Source: Pseudomonadota bacterium
GTDB taxonomy: Bacteria > Pseudomonadota > Gammaproteobacteria > JAKAQQ01
DNA: 44,420 bases
Direction of reading: 5' to 3'
NCBI GenBank assembly: GCA_021798115.1
Contig: JAJZYM010000001.1
Coordinates: forward strand, 1-44,420
Positions within the stretch are counted from its first letter, which is position 1. Every line of letters begins with the position of its first letter. Below the pieces are notes generated by a model. It did not search any database. It had not been told where the DNA came from and saw only the letters and a list, made by a program, of their open reading frames with translations. This document shows positions 20,639-31,182 of this stretch, piece after piece. Made by a program: the position numbers and the translations under genes.

Positions 20639-22903
20639 TCAGTCGGTGAGGACGGCGAGACGGAGCGTCGAAGCCCGCGCTGACCAGAGGGCGGGAAGCG
20701 GCCGTCCGCGTGTCCCCCGTCGCCCGCGGTAACGCCCGAGGGTCGCCGGATCGAGCACGAGTTGATCCTCGCCGTCGATGAGGCCGAGGCGCTCCCCGGA
20801 GGCCAGAGGTGCCGCGCGGAGAAGCTCGCTCCCCTTGGCGGGGACGACGAGCCTGGCGCCGCGACCGCGGGCGCGGCGCGGGACCTCCTCACGGTCCAGG
20901 ACAAGAAGACGTCCGTCGGCGGTCAGAAACGCCAACTGCACGTGCGGCGGCTCGAGTCCGAGGAGCACGCGGGCGGCGGCGCGGGCGCCAAGCACACGGC
21001 GTCCGGCCCGCAGGCGCACGGTCAGTCCGTCGGCCCCGGCCACGAATCCGTAGCCGTCGGCCGCGGCCAGAAGGGCCTCGCCCCCGTCGGGAAGAAGCGC
21101 GAGCCCCACCGTCCGGGCCCCGGGGGGAAGCTCGAGCCTGCGGGTGACGGGCTCGCCGTCTCCGCGGGCCGACGGGAGAGCCTCCACGGGCAGGTTGTAG
21201 ACACGTCCCCCGTCGTCGAGGAGAACGAGCCGGTCGCGGCTCCGCCCGCGGGAGGCAGCGAGAAGGCGATCGCCGGTGCGGAACGACAGGCTCCGCGGCT
21301 CGAGGCCGTGGCCTTTCCCGACACGAATCCATCCCATTTCGGAGAGGACCACGGTCACGGGCTCGCTCGCCGCGGGCGGCGGCCGGGCCGGTGCCTGCGC
21401 GCGCTCTTCGCGGGCGTCGAGAAGCGGGGTCCGACGCGCGTCGGCGTGACGTGCCCGATCGGCCAGAATCTCCTCGCGCAACAGGCGGTCGATGCGGCGC
21501 GGGGCGGCGAGCAGCGTCTCGATCCCGTCCCGTTCGGCGGCGAGAGCCGTGCGCTCTTCCGCCAGACGACGTTCCTCGAGCCGGGCGAGCTGACGGAGAC
21601 GGATCTCGAGCAGCGCGTCGAGCTGGCGGGGCGTGAGATCCAGGAGGGCCGCAAGCGACGGACGCGGATCGTCCTCACGGCGCAGGATCGCGATCACCTC
21701 CTCGAGCCGCGCAAGGGCGCGGCGGTACGCCTCGAGAATCTCGAGCCGCTCGGCGATGCGCGCCGCCCGCCACTCGAGACGCCGGCGAACCGTGGCGCGG
21801 CGGAATTCGATCCACTCGTGGAGAAGCACCAACAGCGGCTTGACCGCCGGGCGGCCGTCGAGTCCGATCATGTTGAAGTTGGCGCGAAGCGTCCGCTCGA
21901 GTCCCGGGACGATCGCCCGCGCCTCGGCAAAGACGGCGGCCGGGTCGGCCCGTCCGCGAAGCGCGAGGACGAGTCGGACGGGATGCTCGCGATCGGATTC
22001 GTCGCGCACGTCCTCGATCCACGGAAGACGCCGCGCCTCGACCGCGCGGGCCAACCCCTCGAGGACCGTGCTCAGACTCGTCTGGTAAGGCAGGGCGTCG
22101 AGGACGAGCGCGTGGTCCTCGGCGTGCCAGGCGGCGCGTTGCCGCAGCGTGCCCGCTCCCTCGGCGTAGAGGCGGCGCAGTTCCTCCGGGTCGATGAGGA
22201 GCGGAGCGTCGGTCGGGTAGTCCGGGCCGCGCACACGGGCGAGGACCTCCTCGAGCCCCGCCCGCGGCCGCTCGAGCAAGAGCACGAGGGCATCGGCGAT
22301 CTCTCCGAGGTTGTGCGGTGGGATGTCGGTCGCCATGCCGACGGCAATACCGCTCGCCCCGTTGAGAAGGACGTGGGGAAGGCGCGCGGGAAAGAGCCGG
22401 GGCTCGCGCAACGTCCCGTCGAAGTTCTCGGTCCAGTCCACCGTGCCCTGGTCGAGTTCGGCGAGAAGGATCTCGGCGAAGGGCGCGAGGCGGGCCTCGG
22501 TGTAGCGCATGGCCGCAAACGATCCGGGATCGTCGAGAGAACCGAAATTGCCCTGACCGTCGACGAGCGGGTAGCGGAACGAGAACGGTTGCGCCATGAG
22601 CACCATAGCTTCGTAGGCGGCCTGATCACCGTGCGGGTGGTACTTGCCGATGACATCGCCCACGGTGCGTGCCGATTTTTTGGGTTTGGCGCCACCGTGG
22701 AGCCCGAGTTCGTGCATCGCGTAAACGATGCGCCGCTGCACGGGTTTGAGGCCATCGGCGAGGTGCGGGAGCGCCCGGTCGAGAACCACCGCCATCGCGT
22801 AGTCGAGATAGGCGCGCTCGGCGTACGAACCAAGCGGTTCCTCGACGACCTCGGCGGTGAGAGCAGGCGCGCTCGGACGGGGGCGGCGGGGGCGCGGAGG
22901 CAT
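20639..22903 (-). CDS. parC: DNA topoisomerase IV subunit A
   Basis: ParC is the DNA-breaking subunit of topoisomerase IV, which unlinks daughter chromosomes. The 754-residue protein has the breakage domain with [50 protein letters not shown] and the catalytic tyrosine in [10 protein letters not shown]. It ends in a degenerate beta-pinwheel of Gly/Arg-rich blades, as in ParC rather than GyrA (no GyrA box seen). The quinolone-region residue equivalent to E. coli Ser80 is glutamine. The ATG overlaps the addA-like stop codon by one base. It is the last gene of the pepP-to-parC operon; parE is not in the window. Confidence 0.96.
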   Translation of the reverse strand: MPPRPRRPRPSAPALTAEVVEEPLGSYAERAYLDYAMAVVLDRALPHLADGLKPVQRRIVYAMHELGLHGGAKPKKSARTVGDVIGKYHPHGDQAAYEAMVLMAQPFSFRYPLVDGQGNFGSLDDPGSFAAMRYTEARLAPFAEILLAELDQGTVDWTENFDGTLREPRLFPARLPHVLLNGASGIAVGMATDIPPHNLGEIADALVLLLERPRAGLEEVLARVRGPDYPTDAPLLIDPEELRRLYAEGAGTLRQRAAWHAEDHALVLDALPYQTSLSTVLEGLARAVEARRLPWIEDVRDESDREHPVRLVLALRGRADPAAVFAEARAIVPGLERTLRANFNMIGLDGRPAVKPLLVLLHEWIEFRRATVRRRLEWRAARIAERLEILEAYRRALARLEEVIAILRREDDPRPSLAALLDLTPRQLDALLEIRLRQLARLEERRLAEERTALAAERDGIETLLAAPRRIDRLLREEILADRARHADARRTPLLDAREERAQAPARPPPAASEPVTVVLSEMGWIRVGKGHGLEPRSLSFRTGDRLLAASRGRSRDRLVLLDDGGRVYNLPVEALPSARGDGEPVTRRLELPPGARTVGLALLPDGGEALLAAADGYGFVAGADGLTVRLRAGRRVLGARAAARVLLGLEPPHVQLAFLTADGRLLVLDREEVPRRARGRGARLVVPAKGSELLRAAPLASGERLGLIDGEDQLVLDPATLGRYRGRRGTRGRPLPALWSARASTLRLAVLTD

Positions 22904-25900
22904 CAGGCGTTCTCGTCACAGGAAGGCGGATCCTCCGCCGCGCGCCAGGCGTGCCACGCGCGAAGGAGGGGGAAATATAACCCGAGAAAGAGGGGTCCGC
23001 GTTCACCGAGGCCGTGGAGCGCCCGCGCGTAGGTCTCAAGCTGGGCACGGTGGCGCGCGCTTGCCTCCTCGAGAAACGTCCGCGTCCCGCCACCTTCGTG
23101 GCGCCCGAGCTTGTAATCGACGATCCAACGCCGTCCCCGCCGATCGCGGAACGTCCGGTCGATGCGCAAGCGGCGGATCTCCCCCGCGGGATCGAGCCAC
23201 TCGAGGTCCCACTCGCAGTGGCCCTCGGCGTGCGGGGCGAGGATCCACCGCCCCCGCCGGTCGGTCCAGGTGCGCACGAGGGCGGTGCGGACGATCCGCT
23301 CCGCCTCCGTGAGCCCTTCCCCGGCGAGCCCTTCCGCCCGTAGCGCCGCGCGGATGGCGTCGGATCCCAAGCCGGGGGGCAGATCCCCCCCCGGCGGCGG
23401 AAGAGGTCTCCCGGCCAGGCGCGCGAGGAACGCGTGAAGGACACGGCCGGCGGCACGCGTCTCGGGACGAGCCTCCTCCTCGGCCCCCTCCTCGACAACG
23501 CGGTCGTCCTCTCCTCCTTGCGGCAGAGAGAACGACATCGCAAACGGACGGACGAGGCGCGTGCGGACGGGGCGCATCCCCGTCGGTGGCCGAGGGGCGG
23601 ACGGCGCAGAGGACGCCGAGGACGCCGGCCGCGGCCACTCCTCCACGAGCGGCACGAAGACCTCGGCGAGGGTCCTGCTCTGCATCCGACCTCCCAGCTC
23701 GGGAGCCTCGGGAGGCAGGAAGAGATGGAGCCGCGTGCGGGCGCGGGTGGCAGCCACGTAGGCGAGACGGACGTTCTCTGCCTGATCGCGACCTCGTTCA
23801 AGGGTGCCGAGGTACTCGTACGTCGAGGGAGGAGAGGCTGTCGAGGAGGGACGGTGCGCGAGGAGGAGAAGGCGCCGCCCCCTCTCGCCAAGGACGTCCT
23901 GCCAAGCGAGAAGATCTCTGTCGTGAGAACGCGGGCGATGGGAAAGGCCGGGCAGGAACACCTCGTCCCATTCGAGTCCCTTCGCCCCGTGGATGGTGAG
24001 GATCTCGGGGGCGTCCTCGCCGGCCGCTTCCTCCGGAGCATAGAGCGTGCGCACACGTTCCTCAAAGCGGGCCGGATCGAGCCGCCAGAGCTCAACGATG
24101 CCGGGCTCGTCGAGAAACCCGAGGTAGCGTTCGGCCGCGCGAAGATCGGCCTCGCTGTCGAGGAGCGCGGGACCGCCCAGCGCCACCCATGTGGCCTCGA
24201 CGCCGCGGCGGAGTCCGTGCCGCGCGACGAGATCGACCCCGCGGGCGAGATGCCCGGCGGCCGCGGCGAGAAGCGCGTCCGTCTCCTCGTCGAGACCCAC
24301 GGGCGGTAGCCCCCCCGCGAGGAGACGGACGCCGGGGGGGGCATCGTCACCCGCGGTAAGCGCGGCGAGCGCCGCGTTGCCGAGGCCACACCAGGGGGCA
24401 CGGAGCACCGCCAACCACGCGCGGCGGTCGGCGGGATGCAGCAGGGCCTCGCTGAGCGCGAGAAGATCCCCGACAGCGGGAACGGCACCGAGGGCCACAA
24501 TGTCGACGAGCCTCGGGCGGATCCCCCGGGCACGCAGCGCCGCGACGATCTCGAGGGACGGAAGACGGCTGCGCAGGAGAATCGCCCGCCGCCCGCAGGG
24601 CGCCCCGGGATCGGCAAGAAGAGCGGCGAGCGCCGAGGCCTCGTCCTCCGGAGCCGCGGCGTGGAGATGCACGCCCGCCCCCGGGTCGTCCGCACGGGCG
24701 GCCACGGCGCGAACGAAGCGCACCTCGCCCCGATCGGGATCGTCGCCCCGGGGGAAGACGCGCGCAAAACGGTTCACCCACGCGACAAGCGCCGGAGCGG
24801 CACGGAAATTGCGATGGAGCACCAGCGGTTCGAGCGCCAGCGATCCGATCTTCCGGCGGCGGCGCACGTCGAGGAAGACGGCGACGTCCGCCTGACGAAA
24901 CCGGTAGATCGACTGCATGGGATCACCCACGGCAAAGAACGTCCGCCCTTCGTCCTCCCGCCAATCGCCCACGAGACGGGCGAGAAACGCGTAGTGCGTG
25001 AGGCTCGTATCCTGAAACTCGTCGACCAGAAGATGACGGAGGCGGTAGTCGAGAGCGAGCTGAAGCTCGCTCGGGGCCCCGTCCTCCCCGAGGGCGTCGA
25101 GGGCGAGGCGGGTGATCTCGATGAAATCGACGCGCCGCTCACGGAGAAAGACCGTACGGAGGTGAAGGACGGCGTGCGCGAGCGCGAGAAGAAGTGACTG
25201 AAGCAACGCCCAATCCCCGAGACCGGGATCGGGGAGAGTCGGGATCTCGGTCAGCCACGCGGGCGGCGGGGCCTCACCGTCGCCGGCGAACGCGTTCCGC
25301 AGGCGTTTCCAGGCCGCGAGCCACTCCCCCCGACGGGGGTCGTCGTCGGCCATCCCCACGGCACGCAGGACCTGGGAGCCACTCTTCTCGGCGTACCACG
25401 TGCCTTTCTTCGTGAGGAGGCTTCGGGCCAGGATGCGAAGACGCTTCAGGGAATGTTCGAGACCGCCACGGGGAAGCCCGATGCGGCCGAGCCACTCCTC
25501 CGCTTCCTCGACCCCCCCGGGAGGCTCCCCGGCCGCGGCGCAACGCGTCTCGAGGAACTCCACCCAGTCCTCCTCGAGGCGCGGGCGTTCGGTGGCTTGG
25601 CCGAGCACCGGCAGCCACTGCTCGCGGCGGGCCAGCATGCGCTCGACGAGATCGAGAAATCGCCTGGGCGCGTCGAGATGGAGGAGAAGGCGGCGCACGG
25701 CCTCGGCGACATCCCCCTCACCCGCGGCCTCTTCGAGAAGAAGCCGTGCGGCGGCACGGTACATCGGCTCGGCGTCCTCCGTCGGCCCGCAATGCGCCAG
25801 GGCGCCCGCCCTCTGCGGGCGACGGCGCACGATGCCGAGGGCGAGCTGGTCGATCGTGTGGATACGGAGACGCAGGGGGAGTTCGGCCTCGTCCCAATTC

Positions 25901-26220
25901 CGCCGCCGGGCATGATCACGAACGCGCGCGGCAAGCGCGCCGAGTTCGCCCCCGCCGTCGCGGCCGCCCGCGCCCAGGGCCTCGAGAACACGCTGGGCCA
26001 TTTCGCCGGCGGCCTTGCGCGTGAAGGTGAGGGCGACGATCTCTTCCGGATGTTCGACCGTGGCAAGAAGGGCGAGATAACGGGCGGCAAGCAGGGTCGT
26101 TTTGCCCGAACCCGCCGGCGCCTGCACGAGAAATGAACCCCGGGGGTCGAGCGCGCGGGCCCGCGCCCGACTGTCTTCTGTGAAGAGATCCTGTGCCCGC
26201 GTCTCCGTCGCCGGCGTCAT
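22903..26220 (-). CDS. addA: AddA-like UvrD-family helicase/exonuclease
   Basis: The 1105-residue protein has all the landmarks of an AddA-type helicase-nuclease. It has Walker [17 protein letters not shown] near residue 35, [18 protein letters not shown] near 60, the Walker B box [14 protein letters not shown] near 398, [14 protein letters not shown] near 437, and [18 protein letters not shown] near 745. A C-terminal PD-(D/E)XK nuclease motif ([12 protein letters not shown]) lies near 1033. With the AddB-like partner directly upstream it should process double-strand breaks for recombination, in the role of RecBCD. I chose the ATG at 26220 with GAGG upstream; a GTG at 26232 overlapping the addB stop is possible. 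Proteobacterial AddAB are only distantly related to Bacillus AddAB, so the name marks function by analogy. Confidence 0.92.
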   Translation of the reverse strand: MTPATETRAQDLFTEDSRARARALDPRGSFLVQAPAGSGKTTLLAARYLALLATVEHPEEIVALTFTRKAAGEMAQRVLEALGAGGRDGGGELGALAARVRDHARRRNWDEAELPLRLRIHTIDQLALGIVRRRPQRAGALAHCGPTEDAEPMYRAAARLLLEEAAGEGDVAEAVRRLLLHLDAPRRFLDLVERMLARREQWLPVLGQATERPRLEEDWVEFLETRCAAAGEPPGGVEEAEEWLGRIGLPRGGLEHSLKRLRILARSLLTKKGTWYAEKSGSQVLRAVGMADDDPRRGEWLAAWKRLRNAFAGDGEAPPPAWLTEIPTLPDPGLGDWALLQSLLLALAHAVLHLRTVFLRERRVDFIEITRLALDALGEDGAPSELQLALDYRLRHLLVDEFQDTSLTHYAFLARLVGDWREDEGRTFFAVGDPMQSIYRFRQADVAVFLDVRRRRKIGSLALEPLVLHRNFRAAPALVAWVNRFARVFPRGDDPDRGEVRFVRAVAARADDPGAGVHLHAAAPEDEASALAALLADPGAPCGRRAILLRSRLPSLEIVAALRARGIRPRLVDIVALGAVPAVGDLLALSEALLHPADRRAWLAVLRAPWCGLGNAALAALTAGDDAPPGVRLLAGGLPPVGLDEETDALLAAAAGHLARGVDLVARHGLRRGVEATWVALGGPALLDSEADLRAAERYLGFLDEPGIVELWRLDPARFEERVRTLYAPEEAAGEDAPEILTIHGAKGLEWDEVFLPGLSHRPRSHDRDLLAWQDVLGERGRRLLLLAHRPSSTASPPSTYEYLGTLERGRDQAENVRLAYVAATRARTRLHLFLPPEAPELGGRMQSRTLAEVFVPLVEEWPRPASSASSAPSAPRPPTGMRPVRTRLVRPFAMSFSLPQGGEDDRVVEEGAEEEARPETRAAGRVLHAFLARLAGRPLPPPGGDLPPGLGSDAIRAALRAEGLAGEGLTEAERIVRTALVRTWTDRRGRWILAPHAEGHCEWDLEWLDPAGEIRRLRIDRTFRDRRGRRWIVDYKLGRHEGGGTRTFLEEASARHRAQLETYARALHGLGERGPLFLGLYFPLLRAWHAWRAAEDPPSCDENA

Positions 26221-26228
26221 GCCGTCCC

Positions 26229-28829
26229 TCACGACGCCTCCGTCTCGGGCGCAGGGGACGGCGCGAGAAGAAGTTCGTTTTTGCGGCACAGGATGGGGTA
26301 CGGGCAGGTACGACAGGTCCCCTCCCCCTTGCGCGGTTCGAGCGTCGCCGTCCCTTGTCGGATCGCCTCGAGCAGACGGTTCACCTCGGTCCGCCAGCGT
26401 GTCAGGGTGTCGCTCCAGTCCTTGACAGGGGTGTAATTCTGATCCTTTGCCCAAACCGTCCCCTCCGCACCGAGGAGGCGCGTTTCGATGCGGGCCGACT
26501 CGCCGACGAAGACGATGTAGCCCACGCCGGCCACGTCACGCTGGGCGAGCGCGTAGAGCCAAAGCTGCGGATCCTCGCCGTCGGGGTTGAAGCGCGCGCG
26601 CTCGTAGGTGACCGTCGTCTTGTAGTCGAGGACGACACCGCGCCCGTCGTCGTCCCGGTCGATACGGTCGCTGCGGAGATCGAGCCCGAGGACGCCTTCG
26701 GTATAAGAAGCGGGGACTTCGGCCTCCCAGCGACGGGGTCCGCCGATCGTCTCCTCGAAGTCCAGCCAGCGGACGAGAAGCCTCTTGAGACGCTCCGCTT
26801 CCACCAAGGCGAACCCCGCGTCCAACGCGGACTCCTCGGCGTTCGCCGCGAGGGTCTCGGCCACAACGGCAGAAAGCCGCGCGGCCAGGCGTTCCCGGGT
26901 CCCCGTCTCCCAGCCGCCGGCCTCCAAGACGAGGCGCTCGAGAGACTTGTGAAGGAGCCTCCCGTGCAAGCGCGAATCGAGAGGCAGGGCGAAGGACGGA
27001 AGAGGATCGGCCGCAATGCGGGCGGCGAATCCGCGGAACGGGCACAGAGTCTGTTCTTTGAGGAGCCGTGCGCCCGAGTGGAGATGAGTCTCCTGCGGCG
27101 GGAGCGGGGCGGGGTCGCTCGCCGGGATCTCCCGGCGCGGGACGTGGACGCGCCGCGCGAAGATCGCCCCCCGCAAGCCCCCGTCCTCCCCCGGTGGCGG
27201 AACGGGGGCGGGGGGGAGCCCGATCAGGAGCGGGCTCGGACGCAGGGCAAGATCGCCCTCGCGACGCGGCGAGCTGTAGACGATCTCGGGGGCCACGCCG
27301 CGCCAGGCCCGCTCGATGTCTCTCGCCTCGGAGAGAGCGGCCGGGACGTCGCAACGCGGAAGGCCGTGACGGCGGGCAAGGGCCACAGGGATGAAAGGAT
27401 TCACCGCCACCGCCGGCGGCCAGGCCCCCGCGTGCAGGCCGGCCACCCAAAGACCGTCGAGCCGAAGACCGAGGACATCCCTCGGTTCGAGGACGAGCAC
27501 ACCGGCTCCGCGCACTTGCGGCTGAAACAGACGAACCCCGAGCGCGTCTTCGTAGTGAAAGAGAAAATCGGCGGCCGTGAGCCTCTCGCCGAGAACGGCC
27601 GAAGCCCCGGAAAGAGCGTCGAGCACCTCTTCGTGGGCCCGCCGCGCCTGATGGGCGGGACTGTCGAGACCCGGCCCGGGCCAGCCCCAGTCGGCCAACC
27701 AGCGGCGCAGCCCGTCGATCCAGGAAAGGAGCGAGCGGGCCTCGGGGGTCATGAACCCGTGCCCGCGGATCTTCTCGAGCCGGTTCAGGAGATCCCCTCC
27801 GGGATCGAGCCCGACGCGCGGCAGGGACATCGGCGTGTACACGCCGAGCGGCGAGAGGCGCCGCAGAACGAGATCGTCGTACCAGCGACCGTGGCCCAGC
27901 CCCGCCCCCCAATACGGCGAGAGCAGAAGGGCGCTCCAGTCCGGGGGGGCAAGCCCGGCGAGAGCCAGGCGGGCGAGAAGCCGCGCCGTGGCCACGACGG
28001 GCTCGTCGGCGAGGGGCGTCCCGCCCGCAACGTTGACGCGACGGCGGGGGCGTGCGGGGGCCAGCACCCCTTGCGGCTCGAGCACGTCCTCGAGGATGCC
28101 CGCGAGCGGGAGGCGACGCTCTTCCACATCGGGGACGACGAGGGCGAAGAGCGCCCGCGGGCGCTCTTCGAGTCGACGCCGAAACCAGCGTCCGGCCGCA
28201 CGCCACTCCTCCTCGGGGCCCGCGAGCTCAACGACCCCCGGCTCGGCGGGCGGAGGAGTCGGCTCGTCGTGGACCGCGGCCCCCGCGGCGGTGAGGGCCG
28301 CAAAGACCGCCCTCTCGACGGGCGTGAGAGCGAGAAAACCCACCCGCCAAACCGTCGCGGGAAGAGGACTCGGCGGGCGTTGGCGCAATCGTGCGGGCGC
28401 CCGGGCGAGTCGCAGGGGAGCGTCCTCGACCCCGAGATCCGCAAGCGCCCGACCGTACGCGCGGGCCAGTTCGAGAAAGCGCCCACTGTCCTCACCGCCC
28501 TCGCGCTCGAGTTCCTCCTCGGCGATGTCGTGCAGGCGGAGGATGCGCCAGGCCTCGGAAGCAAGCGTTGCGAGCGGTGCGGGATCGCTCGTTCCGTCCG
28601 CCGCGCGGGCGATGCGGATCCAGAGGGCACGGGCGGCGGACGGTGAGAGAAGAGGCGGAACGTCGTCGCCCTCCCCCGTCGTCGCAAGAACCCACTCATC
28701 CAGGGGGTGGATCGGTGGGCTTTCCCAGGCCCGCCGTCCTTCGGCACACGCCCCGCGCGCAAACGCTTCACGCCGCAGACGCGCGAGTCTCCGGCTGGCC
28801 GTGGCCCAAAGAGCCCCGCCCTTGGCCAT
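26229..28829 (-). CDS. addB: AddB-like PD-(D/E)XK nuclease (double-strand break repair)
   Basis: This 866-residue protein is the partner of the AddA-like helicase. No complete helicase motifs are seen, as expected for the inactivated helicase fold of AddB-type subunits. Near residue 735 is the nuclease core RDDDGRGVVLDYKTTV with DP and LWLYALAQ following. A cysteine before the nuclease (EQTLCPFRGFAARI) and three after it (TCRTCPYPILCRKNE, near 838) match the iron-sulfur staple of AddB nucleases. Overall it resembles the proteobacterial family annotated as 'probable DNA repair protein' next to UvrD-like genes. The ATG at 28829 touches the preceding stop codon (TGATG). A GTG one codon earlier is an alternative. 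Confidence 0.85.
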   Translation of the reverse strand: MAKGGALWATASRRLARLRREAFARGACAEGRRAWESPPIHPLDEWVLATTGEGDDVPPLLSPSAARALWIRIARAADGTSDPAPLATLASEAWRILRLHDIAEEELEREGGEDSGRFLELARAYGRALADLGVEDAPLRLARAPARLRQRPPSPLPATVWRVGFLALTPVERAVFAALTAAGAAVHDEPTPPPAEPGVVELAGPEEEWRAAGRWFRRRLEERPRALFALVVPDVEERRLPLAGILEDVLEPQGVLAPARPRRRVNVAGGTPLADEPVVATARLLARLALAGLAPPDWSALLLSPYWGAGLGHGRWYDDLVLRRLSPLGVYTPMSLPRVGLDPGGDLLNRLEKIRGHGFMTPEARSLLSWIDGLRRWLADWGWPGPGLDSPAHQARRAHEEVLDALSGASAVLGERLTAADFLFHYEDALGVRLFQPQVRGAGVLVLEPRDVLGLRLDGLWVAGLHAGAWPPAVAVNPFIPVALARRHGLPRCDVPAALSEARDIERAWRGVAPEIVYSSPRREGDLALRPSPLLIGLPPAPVPPPGEDGGLRGAIFARRVHVPRREIPASDPAPLPPQETHLHSGARLLKEQTLCPFRGFAARIAADPLPSFALPLDSRLHGRLLHKSLERLVLEAGGWETGTRERLAARLSAVVAETLAANAEESALDAGFALVEAERLKRLLVRWLDFEETIGGPRRWEAEVPASYTEGVLGLDLRSDRIDRDDDGRGVVLDYKTTVTYERARFNPDGEDPQLWLYALAQRDVAGVGYIVFVGESARIETRLLGAEGTVWAKDQNYTPVKDWSDTLTRWRTEVNRLLEAIRQGTATLEPRKGEGTCRTCPYPILCRKNELLLAPSPAPETEAS

Positions 28830-30001
28830 CACGGAGGCAAGGAAGTCTCGGGCCCGATCGCCAGACGAACGAAGACCCCTTTGAGGAATTCCGCCCGGTC
28901 GAGGAGATCGAGAGCCCGCGCGCGCATCCCCCACGGATCGGGACGAGTGAGGAGTCTCCTGAGCGTCTCGAGCCCAGCCACCGCAAGAGCGTCTTCCGGG
29001 GCGCGGCGTCGCTCGTAACGCCGCAAAAGGGCCCAGGCCCCCGGATCCGCAGCGTTCTTCAGAAGAGGCTCGAAAGCCAGAAGATCACGAAACCCGAGGT
29101 TGAGTCCCTGGCCGGCAAAGGGGTGAACCGTCCGGGCGGCATCGCCGAGCAGGACGAGACGCGGGGCGACGAGCCGCAGGCGCCTCTGGATGAGGAGCGG
29201 GAACGAGGAAGGGGGTCCTTCGGGCGTAAGGCGGCCCAAGAGGCCTGCGCTCGCTTCGCTGAGCCGCTGTGCGAGCCCTTCGGGTCCCCTCGCCAGAAGA
29301 CTCCGGGCCAGCGGCTCGGAAACGGACCAGACGTAACCCAAAGCGCCATCAGCGCGGGGAAGCAGGCCGAGCGGACCCTCACGGGCAAAGACTTGACGGG
29401 CAATCCCGTCGTGCGGGAGTGACGCGCGGACGACACCGACGATCGCCCGCTCGCGCGGTTCGTAGAGGCGGCGGGGCGAGGCCACCAAATCCGCAAGCGT
29501 GCCCCCGCGCCCTTCACAGTCGAGGACGACCCGGGCCCGAAAGACGCGGCCGTCCTCCGCCCTCAGAGTGATCCGGCCCGCGTGCACTTCGTGAGCAACG
29601 AGAACCGCCCGCGGCCGGCGGAGGAGAGCCCCCGCCGCGGCGAGCGTCCTCTCGAGCCCGCGGCGCAGCGACACCGCGGGCACCATCGCCCCAAGAATCA
29701 TCCCCCGACGCGTCGGCGGCAAGAAATGCAGGCGCCCGCCCTCGGCCCAAAAGACGTGCATCTCCTCGTAGAGCTGAACTTCGTCGGGCGGGATCTCGGC
29801 CCAGACTCCGAGGCGACGCAAGAGCTCGATCGACGAGGGGGCGAGCGCAAAGAGGCGGGGATCGTCGGAGTGGGACGATGCCTGTTCCTCGCCCCCCAGC
29901 CAGAGCACCCGCCGATGCCCACGGAGCGCGATCAGGGCCGCCGAAGCGGCGACGGGTCCATCACCGACGACGAGGACGTCCGCACCGTCCTCCGGACTCA
30001 T
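28829..30001 (-). CDS. UbiI/UbiF-type FAD monooxygenase (ubiquinone synthesis)
   Basis: The protein of 390 residues is a flavin monooxygenase of the UbiH/COQ6 family, whose members hydroxylate the ubiquinone ring. It has the N-terminal FAD-binding VLVVGDGPVAASAALIAL, the DxxxRxxALAPSS segment (DDPRLFALAPSSIELL), and the second FAD motif LLGDAARTVHPFAGQGLNLG. All are intact. In E. coli the pepP-ubiH operon ends with ubiI; the same place here suggests UbiI (C5 hydroxylation), but UbiF or UbiM-like activity cannot be excluded from sequence alone. I start at the ATG at 30001 because it overlaps the upstream stop codon (ATGA). Confidence 0.88.
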   Translation of the reverse strand: MSPEDGADVLVVGDGPVAASAALIALRGHRRVLWLGGEEQASSHSDDPRLFALAPSSIELLRRLGVWAEIPPDEVQLYEEMHVFWAEGGRLHFLPPTRRGMILGAMVPAVSLRRGLERTLAAAGALLRRPRAVLVAHEVHAGRITLRAEDGRVFRARVVLDCEGRGGTLADLVASPRRLYEPRERAIVGVVRASLPHDGIARQVFAREGPLGLLPRADGALGYVWSVSEPLARSLLARGPEGLAQRLSEASAGLLGRLTPEGPPSSFPLLIQRRLRLVAPRLVLLGDAARTVHPFAGQGLNLGFRDLLAFEPLLKNAADPGAWALLRRYERRRAPEDALAVAGLETLRRLLTRPDPWGMRARALDLLDRAEFLKGVFVRLAIGPETSLPP

Positions 30002-31182
30002 GTCCGTCCCCAACCGTAGCCCATCCCCCAGTAGCCCAACCGAACCCGCAGCGGGGCCAGGGAGCAGAGCCGCCAGAGAGGAGCTCCGAACTCCGCGCCG
30101 GGGCCCGAAAGAAGCGGCGGAAGACGGTGCACGAAAGCGTCGAGAGCACGGTGCTCACGCAGGCGCGAGCGGACAAACGCCGTCAACACCGCCTCCTCCG
30201 TCCAGCCGAGAGCCCGCGCACGGCGCCCCCCGAGAAACCGGGCGGCGAGGACCGCATCGCGCCAGGACAGGAGAAGGCCTTGCGCTGCGAAGGGATGAAG
30301 CGCATGGAAGCTCGGCCCGATCGCGAGACGCCGAGGCGCGGCGGGTCGCGGGTGGAAACCGCGACGCACGCGGATCGTGACCGCTTCGCCATCGGGTTCG
30401 AGGGCGCCCGGCTCGAGGCCGAATCCAGGCGCGAGGCGGGCCAGACGTTCCTCCACGGAAAGGGACGGGTCCCGCCGCGCACGCGTCGTGGGGCGCACGA
30501 GGGTGACGACGGCCCGATCCGCTCCCGTCGCAAGAAGCGTGGCCGTCCCACCTCCAAGGAAGGACTCGACGGCCATCCCGGACTCGAGCCCTCGCGTCCG
30601 GCAGGGCACGATCCAGGCCTCATCCCGGACGTCGTGCACGGGAACACACGACCAGCCGAGCGCGGTGAGGTCGGCCTCGGCCCCCTCGGCAACGAGGAGA
30701 AGTTCGGCACCGAGGGTCTCTTCCCCTTCCAGGCCGTCCACACGGAGGGCGAGCGCCCGTCCGTCTTCGTGCGCGGCAAGGAGCCGGCATCCGAAACGCA
30801 GGGCGACCCGAGGGGTGGCCGCAACCGCCTCCCGGAGGGCCCGCACGAGGGCCCCATAAGCGAGCGACCAGCCGAGGGCTTCAAGGCCGTGCTCGGCCGC
30901 GTCGAGAACAAGAGGCGAGCCGAGACGCGGAGCGCGCACCACGACCCGCCGCACGGGGGCGGCGTCGGGGGCCACCGTCTTCCACAAGCCGAGAGTTTCC
31001 AGAAGACGTCGGGCCCGCTCGGCCAGAACGATCCGGCGCGCGTCCCCGGCCCCGGCGCCTTCGTCGTTCGGGCGTCGTTCGAGAATCAACGAGGGGACAC
31101 CCATGCGCGCGAAGGCGTGCGCAGCGACAAGACCCGCCGGCCCCGCACCGGCCACCACCACTTCTGCCTCTTCAGGCGTCAT
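29998..31182 (-). CDS. UbiH-like FAD monooxygenase, atypical second FAD motif
   Basis: The 394-residue protein lies directly after pepP, the position of ubiH in E. coli. The N-terminal dinucleotide fold VVVAGAGPAGLVAAHAFARM is normal. The second FAD motif, which reads GNAAHTLHPVAGQG in E. coli UbiH and GDAAHxxHPxxGQG in relatives, reads IGPSFHALHPFAAQGLLLSWRD here, near residue 290. The Asp/Asn and one glycine are lost while the HP and GQG-like parts remain. The DxR segment (GDARRIVLAERARRLL) is present. It could be a divergent UbiH that still binds FAD, or a paralogue with changed activity. The ATG overlaps the pepP stop (ATGA). Confidence 0.8.
   Translation of the reverse strand: MTPEEAEVVVAGAGPAGLVAAHAFARMGVPSLILERRPNDEGAGAGDARRIVLAERARRLLETLGLWKTVAPDAAPVRRVVVRAPRLGSPLVLDAAEHGLEALGWSLAYGALVRALREAVAATPRVALRFGCRLLAAHEDGRALALRVDGLEGEETLGAELLLVAEGAEADLTALGWSCVPVHDVRDEAWIVPCRTRGLESGMAVESFLGGGTATLLATGADRAVVTLVRPTTRARRDPSLSVEERLARLAPGFGLEPGALEPDGEAVTIRVRRGFHPRPAAPRRLAIGPSFHALHPFAAQGLLLSWRDAVLAARFLGGRRARALGWTEEAVLTAFVRSRLREHRALDAFVHRLPPLLSGPGAEFGAPLWRLCSLAPLRVRLGYWGMGYGWGRT

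Noticed and set aside
20762-23032. 756-residue antisense frame opposite parC
   Set aside because: It mirrors the ParC codon positions exactly and has no own start signal or family motifs.
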